DNA from: Micropterix aruncella | Lineage: Eukaryota > Arthropoda > Insecta > Lepidoptera > Micropterigidae | NCBI GenBank assembly: GCA_944548615.1 | Contig: OX155980.1 | Span: forward strand, 39,438,475 to 39,502,474 | Direction of reading: 5' to 3' | Length of the DNA stretch: 64,000 nucleotides | Translations under genes and position numbers: made by a program | Shown: one piece after another, positions 10,921 to 21,222 of the stretch | Layout: every line of letters starts with the position of its first letter | How positions within the stretch are numbered: the first letter of the stretch is position 1 | Notes under the pieces: generated by a model | The model's database searches: none | The model's input: the letters and a program-made list of their open reading frames with translations, nothing else | Told to the model about the DNA's origin: nothing

Positions 10921-13190
10921 AAAAATGTATAAATTGTCCCATAAAAACCACTTGAAACCAATGCCTAAACAACTGATCTGTGATTATCTTGAATGTAAAA
11001 TAATCGGTTTGGCTATCATTTCTAGCAAAACACGTAGTTGTGTAGCAATCTAAGAGAATCGATCGTTGTAAATTGATCGTATACGAGACATTTTGAGGCG
11101 AAGAGACAAACGAAGCGACAATTTTCTTCGATACGCTGCGAGAACGCAACACTTTTGTAGAATTATACTCACTTTCGAAGATGCAAACAGTTAACTGACT
11201 CTTTTGGGCTCATAGTAATATAGCGGTCATCACATGAGACGATACTAAAAACTGTATTAGATATTAATTTATTGAAGTGTTGTAGAGCTGACTTTTGCTG
11301 TTTAGTAAAAAAATAAGGTATTTAACGGGAAAATAGGGTTTTAACGCCCATTATATAAAAAGAAACTTAGAATCAAAAAAATATATAACAGAGCTTGCAA
11401 CATCTTTATAGTAAATTCTACATGTATTTATTAAAATTTATGGTTCATTGTATAATTTCCACATGCTGAGTTTTAAGAGAAAAATTATTTGTATCTTTAT
11501 TCATATATTTGGTCCTTACCTTAGTGACCACCTGTTTTTCACGCTGGCCAAATGAATTTTAATTCAAAATAATGTCATTTCTTTTTCAAGAACAGTTATT
11601 CAATGGTCTTTCTGGCGTTTTTTAATTGCTCGGACATTTCCATTTGTGCAATCATTTAAAATTATTGGAATCATAGTCATTATGATGCCGAAAGTATCTA
11701 AGTCTTGTTTTAGCGAGCGTGCTGCAGCAACGCTTTTACTGCTACAACTGTTTTGGTCGACCTATGGATGATAAGATGCTAAGGGAGGCACGTCCACGTT
11801 GGAATTCTGAATACCGCTGGTATTGTGACTAGGTGGTTTACTTAAATTTAAACTAAAACATCCTTAGTGGGCTATTATTCATGTGATATATTTTTCGAAA
11901 GTTGTGGTAAATTACGGAGCGAAAATTCAGTTTCATTCACTGTCAACTTCTAACTGCCATTATTGCCTAATTATTGCATGTTTTTTTTCTGTAAACGGCC
12001 TTCAGTTCAGTAAGATCCAGTGTGACCAGGGTTCAATTAAAATTTGCGTATGAGTCCCGAACCCATTAGCATGTCATTGCTATGAATTCGACAATCTGTG
12101 TCATTGCTATGAATTCGGAATGAAATCGACAAATCTCCACAGTACATTTCTGTACAACGAAAAAAACGACGCGGCTAACGCCGGAGCAGTGCAGTAGTGC
12201 GACGTGATCTCCAAACCATATCTTAACGCTTGCGAGTGCGTGAAGGGATTATTCAAAGGAACTTGTGCGATATACGTTATAAAATAGACCGTGGGCCGGT
12301 TCTCGTTATATGTAATCCCGCGCGCTTGCGTGTGTACGTCATCATACGAGATAAGGTGAAAGCGGCGCATCCAAAAGACATTTTCACAACAAAAAAGGTT
12401 ACGGTAGTACGTATTTTTAATATAGCCCACTTCATTAAAAAAATATATAATAATGAAGAAGTGACTCCAATCATTTTCCCTATCAGAACGAGATGTAAAT
12501 GATAGGTAAACGGATCGAATCTCCTTGACCGCGATCGTGAAGACCCTGGAGCGACCGCAGGGTGGAAACATGAAGGAATGCGAGCTCAATATGAAATATA
12601 TTAGTTTTTGTGCGAAACCCGGGTTGGTTTCATGGCGACGGATGTCTTCTGACGTCAACACGCCCTCGGATACGTACGGAGGAACGGTGCTACCAACTCT
12701 TGTCAAATATTCGCGTGGTGGCAGGGGTAGGAGAATTAGCGAAGTGCATCCCAACATCAATATTTACGAAATTGCTTGGTCTGTGTACATAAGCTATATT
12801 ATTTATTTATTTTATTATTTGGAGCATATAACTGCGATTACAAAGAGTGTTTTACAAAATATACCTTTTTTATGCAACGCCAGTTGTATAGCAAGGCAGA
12901 ATCCACAGAATGTTAATGTTAGTGTATGGTCGTCTGCGAACTACTGAAAAAATGTACTAGTGCCCATCTATACATCCAGCGTTGGTATAAATCGTTGTTA
13001 GATGGCCCGCGATATTATATGCACTGGTCAACAGTCTTTTTTTAAATTGTTTTTTTCATTATTTATTTATTTTCTGCAATATCTTTCGTAATTATTATGA
13101 TTAAGATACTGCGTAACATAATACAACAATATTAAGATGTAATAATTGTAATTTAAGCAATACCCTCGCAAAACTTAAAAGAATGTGGAA
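10921..13190. other. No recognised gene; GC-richer patch at 12.1-12.95 kb
   Basis: Most of this is AT-rich and featureless. From about 12,100 to 12,950 base composition is more balanced and frames stay open on both strands: 217 codons on minus (12,107-12,760) and 140 codons on plus (12,525-12,947). Neither product contains a domain I recognise, and codon use does not clearly favour one strand. It may be a decayed repeat, a captured segment or an unrecognised exon. I do not call a gene. Confidence 0.3.
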
Positions 13191-13199
13191 AAAAATATT

Positions 13200-13420
13200 C
13201 AAGCAATCTTGAGCTCTACGATACCCACTCTCATCAAACCTCCCTTCGACCCCCTCTGGCGGCTACCTTCCATAACTCTAACTAATACATTTTATACCCA
13301 CCCTCCTAAATTTAAACCAGTATATTAGTCTGTTGAATTAGGCTGACGAACAGACAGACAACGAAGTCTCACCAAATAGACTTCCATTTGTATACGGAAC
13401 CCAAAGTAATGTACAATGTA
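13200..13420. repeat. Moth/butterfly-type dispersed repeat fragment
   Basis: The segment ending in ACAGACAGACAACGAAGTC, then CACCAAATAGACTTCCATTT and TACGGAACCC resembles a very common lepidopteran dispersed repeat whose end reads roughly ACAGACAACGAAGT...GGTTCCGT...ACGGAACCC. I recognise it from memory only. Boundaries are approximate. Confidence 0.4.
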
Positions 13421-14046
13421 ACACTTTTCGGTCTAAAAATAGTGATTAGTATCACTACACTACCGCGATTTTTTGGGTAAAACCGTCTTTCGTGGAGCAA
13501 AAGTTTTCACTCGACGACTTGTTTTTTTGCTTAGATCGCATTTTAGAATAACTCAAGATCTACACGACGACTCAGGAATCGCTTTTGAAATTGCGGAGTT
13601 ATGACGGATTCTTTAAAAGTTTCATCGCGTGTTCTAGACCCTATCCCTCCCCCTGCTTGATGAAGTAAGTAAACAAAAATACAAGTAAATATGCATGGCA
13701 ACGGACGACGGTTTTTTAAAAAAAAATCTATTTCGCGACGGAGAGTACGAGATATATTAAAATATTTGCGGATAACAAAGGTGTTTCATAGTTTAATTTC
13801 TGCGCTTATACTGTCGATTCTTGAGTCCGACTATAACCATACATACTACATGCTGTCATGTTAGAAGCGAGATCCCAAGGTCGCGACGTAATGAAATAAA
13901 ATTATGTTTTAACATTACAACACGGTAATTACCGTCATGCCAACACCGTTACACGTCATGGTAATTCATACATATAAACCACAGTCCGAGATATAATACC
14001 GACCTTTATAGACTACAGGCTGTAATACTTGTTGAAACATGCGTAT
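13421..14046. other. AT-rich sequence without recognised features
   Basis: Nothing supportable. A few short GC-richer words (TCGCGACG, GTCGCGACGTAATG) do not form a recognisable unit. Confidence 0.35.
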
Positions 14047-14128
14047 GTTAGCTCTAAAATATTGCCTGCAGGCAATAAGCTCGCCTTTCCTTACGAATAA
14101 AGCTTTTTATTATTAATAATATTATATT
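14047..14128 (+). repeat. LINE/SINE 3' tail, copy 1
   Basis: The sequence GTTAGCTCTAAAATATTGCC, the rest of the palindrome ATTGCCTGCAGGCAAT (14,061-14,076), TAAGCTCGCC, an AATAAAG and a TTATTA-type tail is repeated almost exactly at 19,861-19,944. A conserved 3' end followed by a simple TTA repeat is what LINEs and the SINEs that borrow their 3' ends leave behind. The body of the element is not present here. Confidence 0.6.
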
Positions 14129-14149
14129 TTTCTCAGTGTGGAGTTTAAC

Positions 14150-14345
14150 AACTCAACATCCACCCCCGCTGCTTAGAAAACCGTCTACCATTCCTCGACT
14201 CCTCCAGTTGTTAGCCGGTACATCAGCCGATTGGCTGACAGTCGGCTGGCAGTCGACTGATACCGCACGGTGCGCACACCACCCTGTAACGCCCAAGGTT
14301 CAATTCCCCAGGGGAAACTAATCCACCACCAGCATGATAGCCTGG
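14150..14345 (+). repeat. GC-rich dispersed repeat, 3' fragment (copy 2)
   Basis: It shares CGATTGGCTGACAGTCGG, ACCGCACGGTGCGCACACC and AGGTTCAATTCCCCAGGGG with the family's 3' part (compare 6,225-6,300). The last motif is a good match to a tRNA-type B box. GC-rich sequence continues to about 14,530 but I cannot align that part to other copies. Confidence 0.55.
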
Positions 14346-14529
14346 GACACAGAGTGATTTCCGGTGTAGGACCCTGTTGAAGAGGCTACTGGATAGGAGA
14401 TGTTCTGTGAATTGAGCCGACCCCGAGAACGAGTACCATTACTACTAGGCCATTGTGGCAGCAACTGCACGTGTACCATTAGGTACCTACTACTGAAGGA
14501 CATACTACCTACTGACGCACTTTTACCAA

Positions 14530-15285
14530 TATTATTTGTAAACATTTGTGAACTTATAAACGAAAGATAATCACAGGGAACTAAATGTATTATATAGCCA
14601 AAGAATTTAATTTAAACAAATTGGAATTATTTTTTGAAATGTTAATGGAAGTGGCCAGTTCCAGAACTTGTACGCCCACGTACACCCACGTATTTCTCTA
14701 AGGGTTGGCAACAACGCCTTCAAGGCTCGTATGGAGCGTGGAATGGGGAAGGAAGGAGACTTTCGGCGGGGGAAGGGACCAGGGGCCAGACAGACCAGAC
14801 TTCGTGGTGCCAGCCACTGTTTACCGCAAGGTTGAAATGTCAAATAGAAAGAGCAAGAATCATACATGATCTTTACATAAAGAATGACTGCTATCAACCT
14901 GCCTAAATTTCCCCACAGTATAACAAGTAAATATATTAAAAGGAATATAAAACACGACTGCCGTTACAAAAAGTAAAATACTGTATTTATAACAATTTTT
15001 TTACGTTATTTTTAATATTTATGGATTATGTAGTTATCCATATAGATACATATATATACTCGGAATGTACTCAATCAAACGTTTCATTTAATACTAAACA
15101 CGATGTGTTTATTTATTATCATTTGTAGATTTGGATATTTAGATAACTATGAAAATGAAACACTGCCAAATATCGCAAGTTCATGAAATTAAACATCGCA
15201 AGTTTACAAAACGTATAGTGAATGAAATAGGTTAATAGCAAAAACACATTTTTAAAAACCAGCTTCTATTAAAATACTCTGTCCC
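14530..15285. other. No recognised gene
   Basis: A moderately GC-rich piece (14,640-14,830) has a 96-codon minus-strand open frame with no recognisable motif. The rest is AT-rich. Confidence 0.3.
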
Positions 15286-15287
15286 GA

Positions 15288-15575
15288 GTCAACCATGGGT
15301 GCAGCAGCCATGTAATAGTGGAACTTAGAACTGGCTATCATAATTGAATGCTATACAAAATTTCGTGTTTGTGCAGTGACCGTTGAGGAGTCACCTCGTT
15401 GGAAGTGAAACTTAGAACGGGCTATCATAATTGAATGCATATACAAAATTTCGTTTCTGTGCTGTTGCCCGTTGAAGAGTCCCCTCATCGGGAGCCAACC
15501 GTGGGTGCAACAGCCATGTCATGGTGCAATTTAGGACGCGCTATCATAATTGAATGCGTATACAAAATTGTAAAA
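15288..15575 (+). repeat. Imperfect tandem repeat, about 85-120-bp units
   Basis: Three copies of a unit containing GGCTATCATAATTGAATGC followed by TATACAAAATTTCG (at about 15,335, 15,419 and 15,538), separated by GAGTCACCTCGTTGG or GAGTCCCCTCATCGG and CCATGGGTGCAGCAGCCATG segments. Unit lengths differ because the second copy lacks the CCATGGGTGCAGCAG part. A related piece without the tandem structure is at 19,655-19,850. Confidence 0.7.
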
Positions 15576-15673
15576 TTTCGTAAAATTGTAAAATTTATGT
15601 AAAATTTCAAATTCATAGGATACGTGGTTTTAATTCAGCTTGCAGGATTTTACCTAAACAAACTAACTATCTG

Positions 15674-15944
15674 AAACAGTATACAAGAGACAGTAGCTTC
15701 TCTTAGAACAAAATTGAAATCAAAGCGAAAACGTCACGAGTAGTAAGGACTCGGATGGTCGCCAGATGTTTCGCTACTCGGCCTACACAGATATCCGAAC
15801 GCTTGAAAAGGTCAGCCGCCTTTACCTGCCCGTAATGCGTACCGTTCGCGTTCGTCGTGACGAACCCCTCTGCCCATTTTCCTTGCACTCTCTTCCCGCA
15901 TTGCCTTGTAGCTCGAGAGTAAAGCTACTGAGTGGTATACTGTG
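15674..15944. mobile_element. MITE copy 2 (family of 2,040-2,311, inverted)
   Basis: It begins AACAGTATACAAGAGACAGT and ends GAGTGGTATACTGTG. Internal blocks CAGTAGCTTCTCTTAGAACA, GCTACTCGGCC, CAGCCGCCTTTACCTGC (or CAGCC) and CCCTCTGCCCATTTTCC match the reverse complement of copy 1 at perhaps 70-75% by eye. Flanks ATCTGA and ATACTGA could be a decayed target duplication. A 61-codon open frame on the minus strand is not a gene. Confidence 0.7.
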
Positions 15945-16766
15945 ATACTGACAAACGTTGCAAGGTAAATAAAATCTTGTAAAAAGTGATGAACCACGGT
16001 TTTTGCAAAACAAATGCAGACAGTGTTTTCCGGCTAAAACTGTGGTTATATAGAATGTGCAATAAAAAAACTTTTATGTTATTATGTTATGAATATATTC
16101 CTTTAAGTATGTATTTATGTAAATATACAACACATATTTATACGGATAATACATAATAATAAGGCCGATTATTACATTAAACAAGAAAATTATATGATTA
16201 GCTGAACGTATGTATTGCGATTGATTTGGCTAAGGAAAAGGGGATTAAGAAATGGTACATTAAGTCAAAACCATCTCGATGGTAGATTGTTTTCCTAACC
16301 ATATCTATGAAATGATACAGTTTACGTGAGAAAATTTATAGTTTATTAAATTCATACCTACTCTAAATCTTTGTGTGTTACATTTATGAAAAATGATATC
16401 TAACGACCGACGGCTTAGATCAACGGATTTGGATTGGGTTTTCTTACAAAATTAGACATTTATGTTCTGTATTCATTAGGGTTTTTAACACAGGTTTATG
16501 ATGATGGTTCTATTCTTTGAGGAAATAAACAGGATTTAAATACAAAAACTCGCAAAGTTGCTCAAGAGTAGAATTTTGAGTTCGGTCTTAGTGAGTTTTA
16601 CAGACGTTTCGTGGAAGATCAACATCGTCATATTCTTCTCAAGGATAATAAAGCAGATATTTGAAAGGATAATACAGCGAATTTATTCTTGGTTTACAAT
16701 GGCTAAAAATGAATTTATTGTTTCTCAAAATATAGCAATAATACACTTTTCATACTAATTTTCATA
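15945..16766. other. AT-rich, probably partly mariner 3' region
   Basis: Mostly featureless. About 16,690-16,766 resembles 54,650-54,735 (shared AATTTATT..TTTCT..AATAT words) and probably belongs to the 3' untranslated part of the mariner copy that follows on the minus strand. Confidence 0.35.
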
Positions 16767-17056
16767 ACATTTTTCCACCCCTCCTTGATGACCTCGGAAA
16801 CATGTTTTTCATATTCTTCGACATCCTCTTCTGGTGATGTTAATCGTTAACCGCGTATTTAGTATTTAATTTTTAGGAACAAGAAGTAGTCATAATGTCC
16901 CAAGTTGGGACTGTATGGAGAAAAGCTCAAGAGTTCCACGTTTTTCGCCTTTGACTGTCAGGCCGTGTGAGTTTCTGGCATTGTCATGGTGCAATATGAT
17001 GCAGCGTTTACGGTTGCTTTAACGGAGTTCATCAATAACTTCCGACAGTAGGGCGG
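16767..17056 (-). pseudogene. mariner transposase C-terminal fragment (copy A)
   Basis: On the minus strand the region reads, with frameshifts and stops, RKRCIILHHDNAR, then SPYSPNLGHYDYFLF, then LTSPEEDVEEYEKHVSEVI and WKNVM. These are the second and third aspartate motifs (HHD, and the D of HYD) and the closing segment of a mariner-family D,D34D transposase, the cut-and-paste enzyme of Tc1/mariner elements. The N-terminal helix-turn-helix and first aspartate are missing. A paralogous piece is at 54,736-55,150. The upstream edge abuts a copy of the GC-rich repeat at about 17,057. Confidence 0.75.
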
Positions 17057-17450
17057 TGTCGACTACAATGGGCGAACCCGTCACCCTATGCTGGTATAAC
17101 GATATATAATCATTCTTTCAGCTGTGTGATGAGAGTAGAAGACTTGACACGATACACATCTAATGTCTAGCTCGCCAGCAACCCGTTAGACACCAACGCC
17201 TTACGGCGAGGCACCGGGAAAGGTAACCAGCGGGCAGCCTCATCCCTAACTACTGGAATTAACCTTCAGGATACCTCCGTCCTCCCGACTGGTTACGGGT
17301 CCGCAACCAGTTATCATTATTCCGACTCAAGCTGGAATAATGATCATCATAAAAGAGGTCCTGTAGCTAGCGTGTAGGTTTGCGTGGGTGGTCCTACACC
17401 CACGCAAACCAACACGCTAGCTACACCACTGCACAAACCTACAACCGATG
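17057..17450 (+). repeat. GC-rich dispersed repeat, 5' part (copy 3), with long hairpin
   Basis: It opens with GTCGACTACAATGGGCGAAC then CCGTCACC, followed by CAACGCCTTACGGCGAGGCA and the ACCGGGAAAGGTAACC block of the family. After about 17,310 the sequence turns into nested inverted repeats: CATTATTCC...GGAATAATG, then the 28-bp stem at 17,363-17,390 / 17,397-17,424. The 3' part of the family is absent. Confidence 0.65.
17363..17424. repeat. 28-bp inverted repeat with 6-nt loop
   Basis: GTAGCTAGCGTGTAGGTTTG... at 17,363-17,390 pairs with 17,397-17,424 with a single mismatch. Such a stem would extrude or fold strongly in RNA. It is not followed by a T run and there is no reason to call it a terminator; it is more likely the terminus of a foldback element. 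Confidence 0.85.
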
Positions 17451-18822
17451 ACAATACAATTTTGAAATACAAATACAGTAGGGCTGCGGTTATTCGAGCC
17501 CCGACTAACCGAGTTCCGGGTTAACCGAATTCGAAAAAGCCACGACCAGGCCCTGTTTTTTATGCAGTACTGTATTTTAAAATGTATATATGTGGTTATG
17601 TATTGTATTACATTTTTAACTGACTACATTTAAATATGTAATACATGTAATATTTTACTTCATTCATTACGTTTTCATTCATTTTAATATTTACCGTATG
17701 TAAACCCCCGTGTTATCCGATTTTTCAATTATCCGATGTACCCTCGGTCTCATTACCTCCGATAAGTGAGGTCCTACTGTAATTGAAACATATACGAGTA
17801 ATTTGAGGTACAAAAATTGTTTTTTCTATATTTTATAGCCCATGCTTTCATTTTTGGTCAAATTTATTCTTTATTTTCCGCCATTTAGAGGTATTTACCA
17901 TATGGTTGCAAAATTTCAAAAGAACATGAACCCGTTAATACCGGTCCTAAAAAAGCATGATTTGGAATTAAGAAAAATTGCCTATAAATATTCCATGTGT
18001 ACCTTTTCAACATTTTTAGGGATTTTTAAATTAAAAATGTTACAATCTGGAAACGTTACGATATTATTAATGCTAGAAAAGAAATCCAAAATATCTTCAA
18101 AATCCTGAGAATAATGCCTCTAACTTTATATTAACTCGTTTCATAATATCTTTAATGATTTACGAGTTTAATAATTAAAATGTTAAAATGATGGATAAAA
18201 AATGGAGAATTTGAAAATCGAAATCGCGATTATGATATCAGAAAAAAATATCAGGTAAATCGAAGAGAAGAAAACCAATGTTTGAAAATCGACTGCAAAC
18301 AAATTAGCGCACTTATTATATAGCCAGTACCTAGAACAGTGACTTATTACATGTGTCTTCATCAAGACGAGATTTGGGAGTATACGATACTATGTATCAA
18401 CCAGATTATTTCTTTTCGGTGCAATACGAGTATAGCTTGTGGCTCAATATTTTTTTTGTATGTTTTATTTGTATTTTTTTTAGTTTACAAATACACCTGT
18501 TGAGTGCTTCCATACGGAACTCTAATGACAACGAATAATCAGCATCTACATGTAGGTATCTAGTTCTTTTTTAGATTGAACGCTTTTATTATTTGCTCCA
18601 CAATGGCAACATCATTATTCTTCCTTATTATGGTCAAGATAATAAGCCATTCGTCCATTGTTTACAGGGCTATTTAATGGAAAATCAGAACCTAATACTG
18701 AAAGCCTCTGTTATGAAAGCGAGGGGTAAGGCGAACTGTTATTATATTTTATACTGATGTTAAAGCAGGATAATGTTCGCTGTAAAAGTAAATTTAACTC
18801 GGCTCTGGCAGACCAGCCACCA
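17451..18822. other. AT-rich sequence without recognised features
   Basis: No gene or named repeat seen. Open frames of 60-88 codons here are low-complexity, rich in I, F, K and N, and have no motif. Confidence 0.35.
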
Positions 18823-19313
18823 AAGGTGGGTATCCATTAGGTACGCGCATCAACTTTGCTCCGCGCATTTGCAACTGCTCAAATGGAGACGGATCGCCCA
18901 TCAACTCAACAACAACGAGTGCTCGGCAGTTTTCATTCGAACATTAAGCGAACATTTCCCAGCCCGAATTTATTTTTAAATTTATCACCCTTCGGTTCCC
19001 ACAGCACTGTATAATTTCGGTACCCCCCGAATAGAGCTAGACATTTTTATTCGGCCCACTTCATAGCGATGGATTCGCGTTTACTGAACGTCGAACGTGA
19101 TGCTCAAGACGCCTCCACCAACGTCTCACATGGCTCGCGTCCACGAACGCACTGCGCATCACTTTGCGTTCGCGCATTTACCGGCACCACTCGGAGCGCT
19201 CGCCGCGGAGCGTGCAACGTTGCACGCTCCAGGAGCGCCAACGTATCCACTACTGGAGCAGTTGCAGGTGCGCGGAGTAGAGTTGGTGCGCGAACCAAAT
19301 GGATACCCCCCTT
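18823..19313. mobile_element. MITE, 491 bp, with 58-bp terminal inverted repeats
   Basis: AAGGTGGGTATCCATTAGGT...GCAACTGCTC at 18,823-18,880 is the imperfect reverse complement of 19,256-19,313, with about eight mismatches in 58. The ends are AAGGKGGGTATCCATT. A TTAA lies at the right edge (overlapping 19,312-19,315), but the left edge reads CAAA, so the target duplication is unclear. The interior is GC-rich and holds a perfect 24-bp palindrome at 19,207-19,230 (GGAGCGTGCAAC and its complement). Frames of 64-98 codons on both strands are composition effects. Confidence 0.75.
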
Positions 19314-19654
19314 AAGGTCTGTGGAATTTTTTATAAGGCATAAAAACGTACATACGTACCTATAACGTTTAATGACAATGATAATGTAATATTTAACCTG
19401 TAATGTATTATTTCTGCGGCCTGCGGGTAAATAAAATGTGAGTCCGTCAGAGGATCATAAATATATTTCTTCTGATCATTCATACGTTACGGGTAAAAAG
19501 GTCAAAGAGTCGATTTTGATATACCTGGTAAAACGCGCATCATTCGAGCCCTAGGGTATAATAGGATTTTTAAACTGATCTGGGAAAGGCGTAAAATCAC
19601 TAATTATACATACTTCTTTGCCGTACAGACGTGCAATATGGAACGGCAGGAAAA
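19314..19654. other. AT-rich spacer
   Basis: Nothing supportable seen. Confidence 0.35.
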
Positions 19655-19855
19655 TACAGGCAATTTTAAAGTCCCCTCGTTGGGAGCCAATCCTGGGTAT
19701 AGAATCAGGTCATGCTTACCATAAAAATGCATTGTCATCGGAACTGAACCAACATGTAAAATTTCAACTTCATATGATAAGATTAAGTGGTTCTAGTTCT
19801 CCTTGCAAGATTTACCTAAACAAACATACTGACAAACATTGCGAGTTAACCTAAA
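19655..19855 (+). repeat. Dispersed repeat related to 15,478-15,690
   Basis: It shares AGTCCCCTCGTTGGGAGCCA, TCCTGGGTATAG, GTAAAATTTCAACTTCATA, CTTGCAAGATTTACCTAAAC and AAACATACTGAC-like words with the tandem-repeat region at 15.3-15.7 kb, in the same order. It stops where the LINE/SINE tail at 19,861 begins. Confidence 0.55.
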
Positions 19856-19860
19856 CATAG

Positions 19861-19944
19861 GTTAGCTCTAAAATATTGCCTGCAGGCAATAAGCTCGCCT
19901 TTTCTTAAGAATAAAGAGTTTTATTATTATTATTATTATTATTA
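19861..19944 (+). repeat. LINE/SINE 3' tail, copy 2
   Basis: Near-identical to 14,047-14,128, including the perfect 16-bp palindrome ATTGCCTGCAGGCAAT (19,875-19,890) and AATAAAGAGTTT, and ending in a clean (TTA)n run at 19,920-19,944. Confidence 0.65.
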
Positions 19945-21059
19945 GTTAAATAAAAGCTTGTATTTTTTTATATCAATGGTTTGGAGCCCTAAATACTAGA
20001 CTGACTTCGCTGAACCTATGCTATATTGACTAAGGTAATATAGAAGGTTTCCATGTTTTGAGGTCTCACGAATCGATAGTACACTTTCAAAATATTTGCT
20101 TTTATTTGGAATACGAATTAATAATATCTCCTCCTTAGTAGCTGAGCTGAAGCTGTTCAATAAAGCCAGTTGCCGCCATAATATAACTACCGGAAAAAGA
20201 AATAAGCTTTCAGTTCTCAAATCCTATTAAAACAGGTCGGATTTTTATGGGACAATGTAAATAAATCCACAAAAAACTTTAGAATTGCCAGTAAAACAAT
20301 TTAGGAATCTTATCGAAGACTTACTTTGTAAAAAAGAATACTTCATATAAGATTAACGACTACTTGAAAGGTGTTAATATAACTTATTTTTCAGATTCAT
20401 TTCGTTGAGTAATCTACGAAAACTAATACTAAACTAAACTATTTTTCCTGTTCTATTTATTGCAACTCTATTCTGTTTCATACGTTAAACGGACAGCAGA
20501 AATCGGATTGTATCTTAACAATAGTACCCAAAATTTGGTTTTCATCGAAGAACATTCTGTCGCAGAATTGGTCGCAAAAGTATAAAATATAATATACTAC
20601 TACAGTCTCTTGAAGTTCAGCATATTTTGTAACAATGCTGCAATATTACGATGAATATTACTTTTGGATTTCAATTTCAATTTGAACCTGTTTCGTTTTG
20701 ACCACGATTTATACAGGATTACTCAGTATAGATGAACCTCAGCAAAAGGAAGTTACATTATACCCTTAACTGATATGAAAAACCGAGTTTAAAATCATTA
20801 AACTCTTTTTATTTTAGCATTTGTAACCGAGAAAAAATACCGAATATCAGAATGATAAATATACGAAATCCTTTCCCTATATAACAACGGCCTAAACCAA
20901 AAAGGTGTGTACGATTTTAACTTTAGTTTTTACCGGGGAATATGTTCATACCAAAGAAAATCTCTTAATACTTGTCTAAAATATTTTCCTCAGATTTTTG
21001 TAAAATTTTCTCATTGAAAGAGTATACCAAATAAGAAGTGAAATAAAAGATACACTTAC
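19945..21059. other. AT-rich, intron-like sequence
   Basis: Nothing coding recognised. If the exon at 21,073-21,222 is real, this is its downstream intron. Confidence 0.35.
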
Positions 21060-21072
21060 CTTACCCGTATAC

Positions 21073-21222
21073 CTGCAGCGAGTCTGCCTCCTTTTTCTTC
21101 TTTTTCTCGTCCAGCTGAATGTGTCCATTCGCTTCTTTCAAGGTATTTGTGATGGTGACCCCATCACTGATCGGTGTACTCTTATTATTTTTATCGCCGA
21201 CTTGCACTACGTTTTTGGATTT
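21073..21222 (-). CDS. Probable host-gene exon (150 nt, 50 codons)
   Basis: On the minus strand an island of coding-like sequence starts after TAATCTATCAG (acceptor, AG at 21,224-21,223) and runs 50 codons without a stop, then meets CTGCAG|GTATAC (donor). The peptide begins KSKNVVQVGDKNNKS, contains PISDGVTITNTLKEANGHIQ and ends in a lysine-rich run followed by EADSLQ. A length of exactly 150 nt, divisible by three, fits a cassette exon. Two further donors lie just downstream (GG|GTAAGG and AAG|GTAAGTG). Using the first would extend the exon by 8 nt; using the second would add an in-frame TAA after VYG, giving a C-terminus. I do not recognise the protein. The hydrophilic, charged composition suggests a cytoplasmic linker or tail. 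Neighbouring exons were not found. Confidence 0.45.

Noticed and set aside
14290..14312. GGTTCAATTCCCC as the T arm of a true tRNA gene
   Set aside because: No complete cloverleaf could be drawn around it; it belongs to a dispersed repeat and is treated as a B-box-like motif only.
21073..21222. Assignment of the lysine-rich exon to a plasma-membrane calcium pump splice insert
   Set aside because: The resemblance was only to a lysine-rich linker in general; no specific residues supported it.
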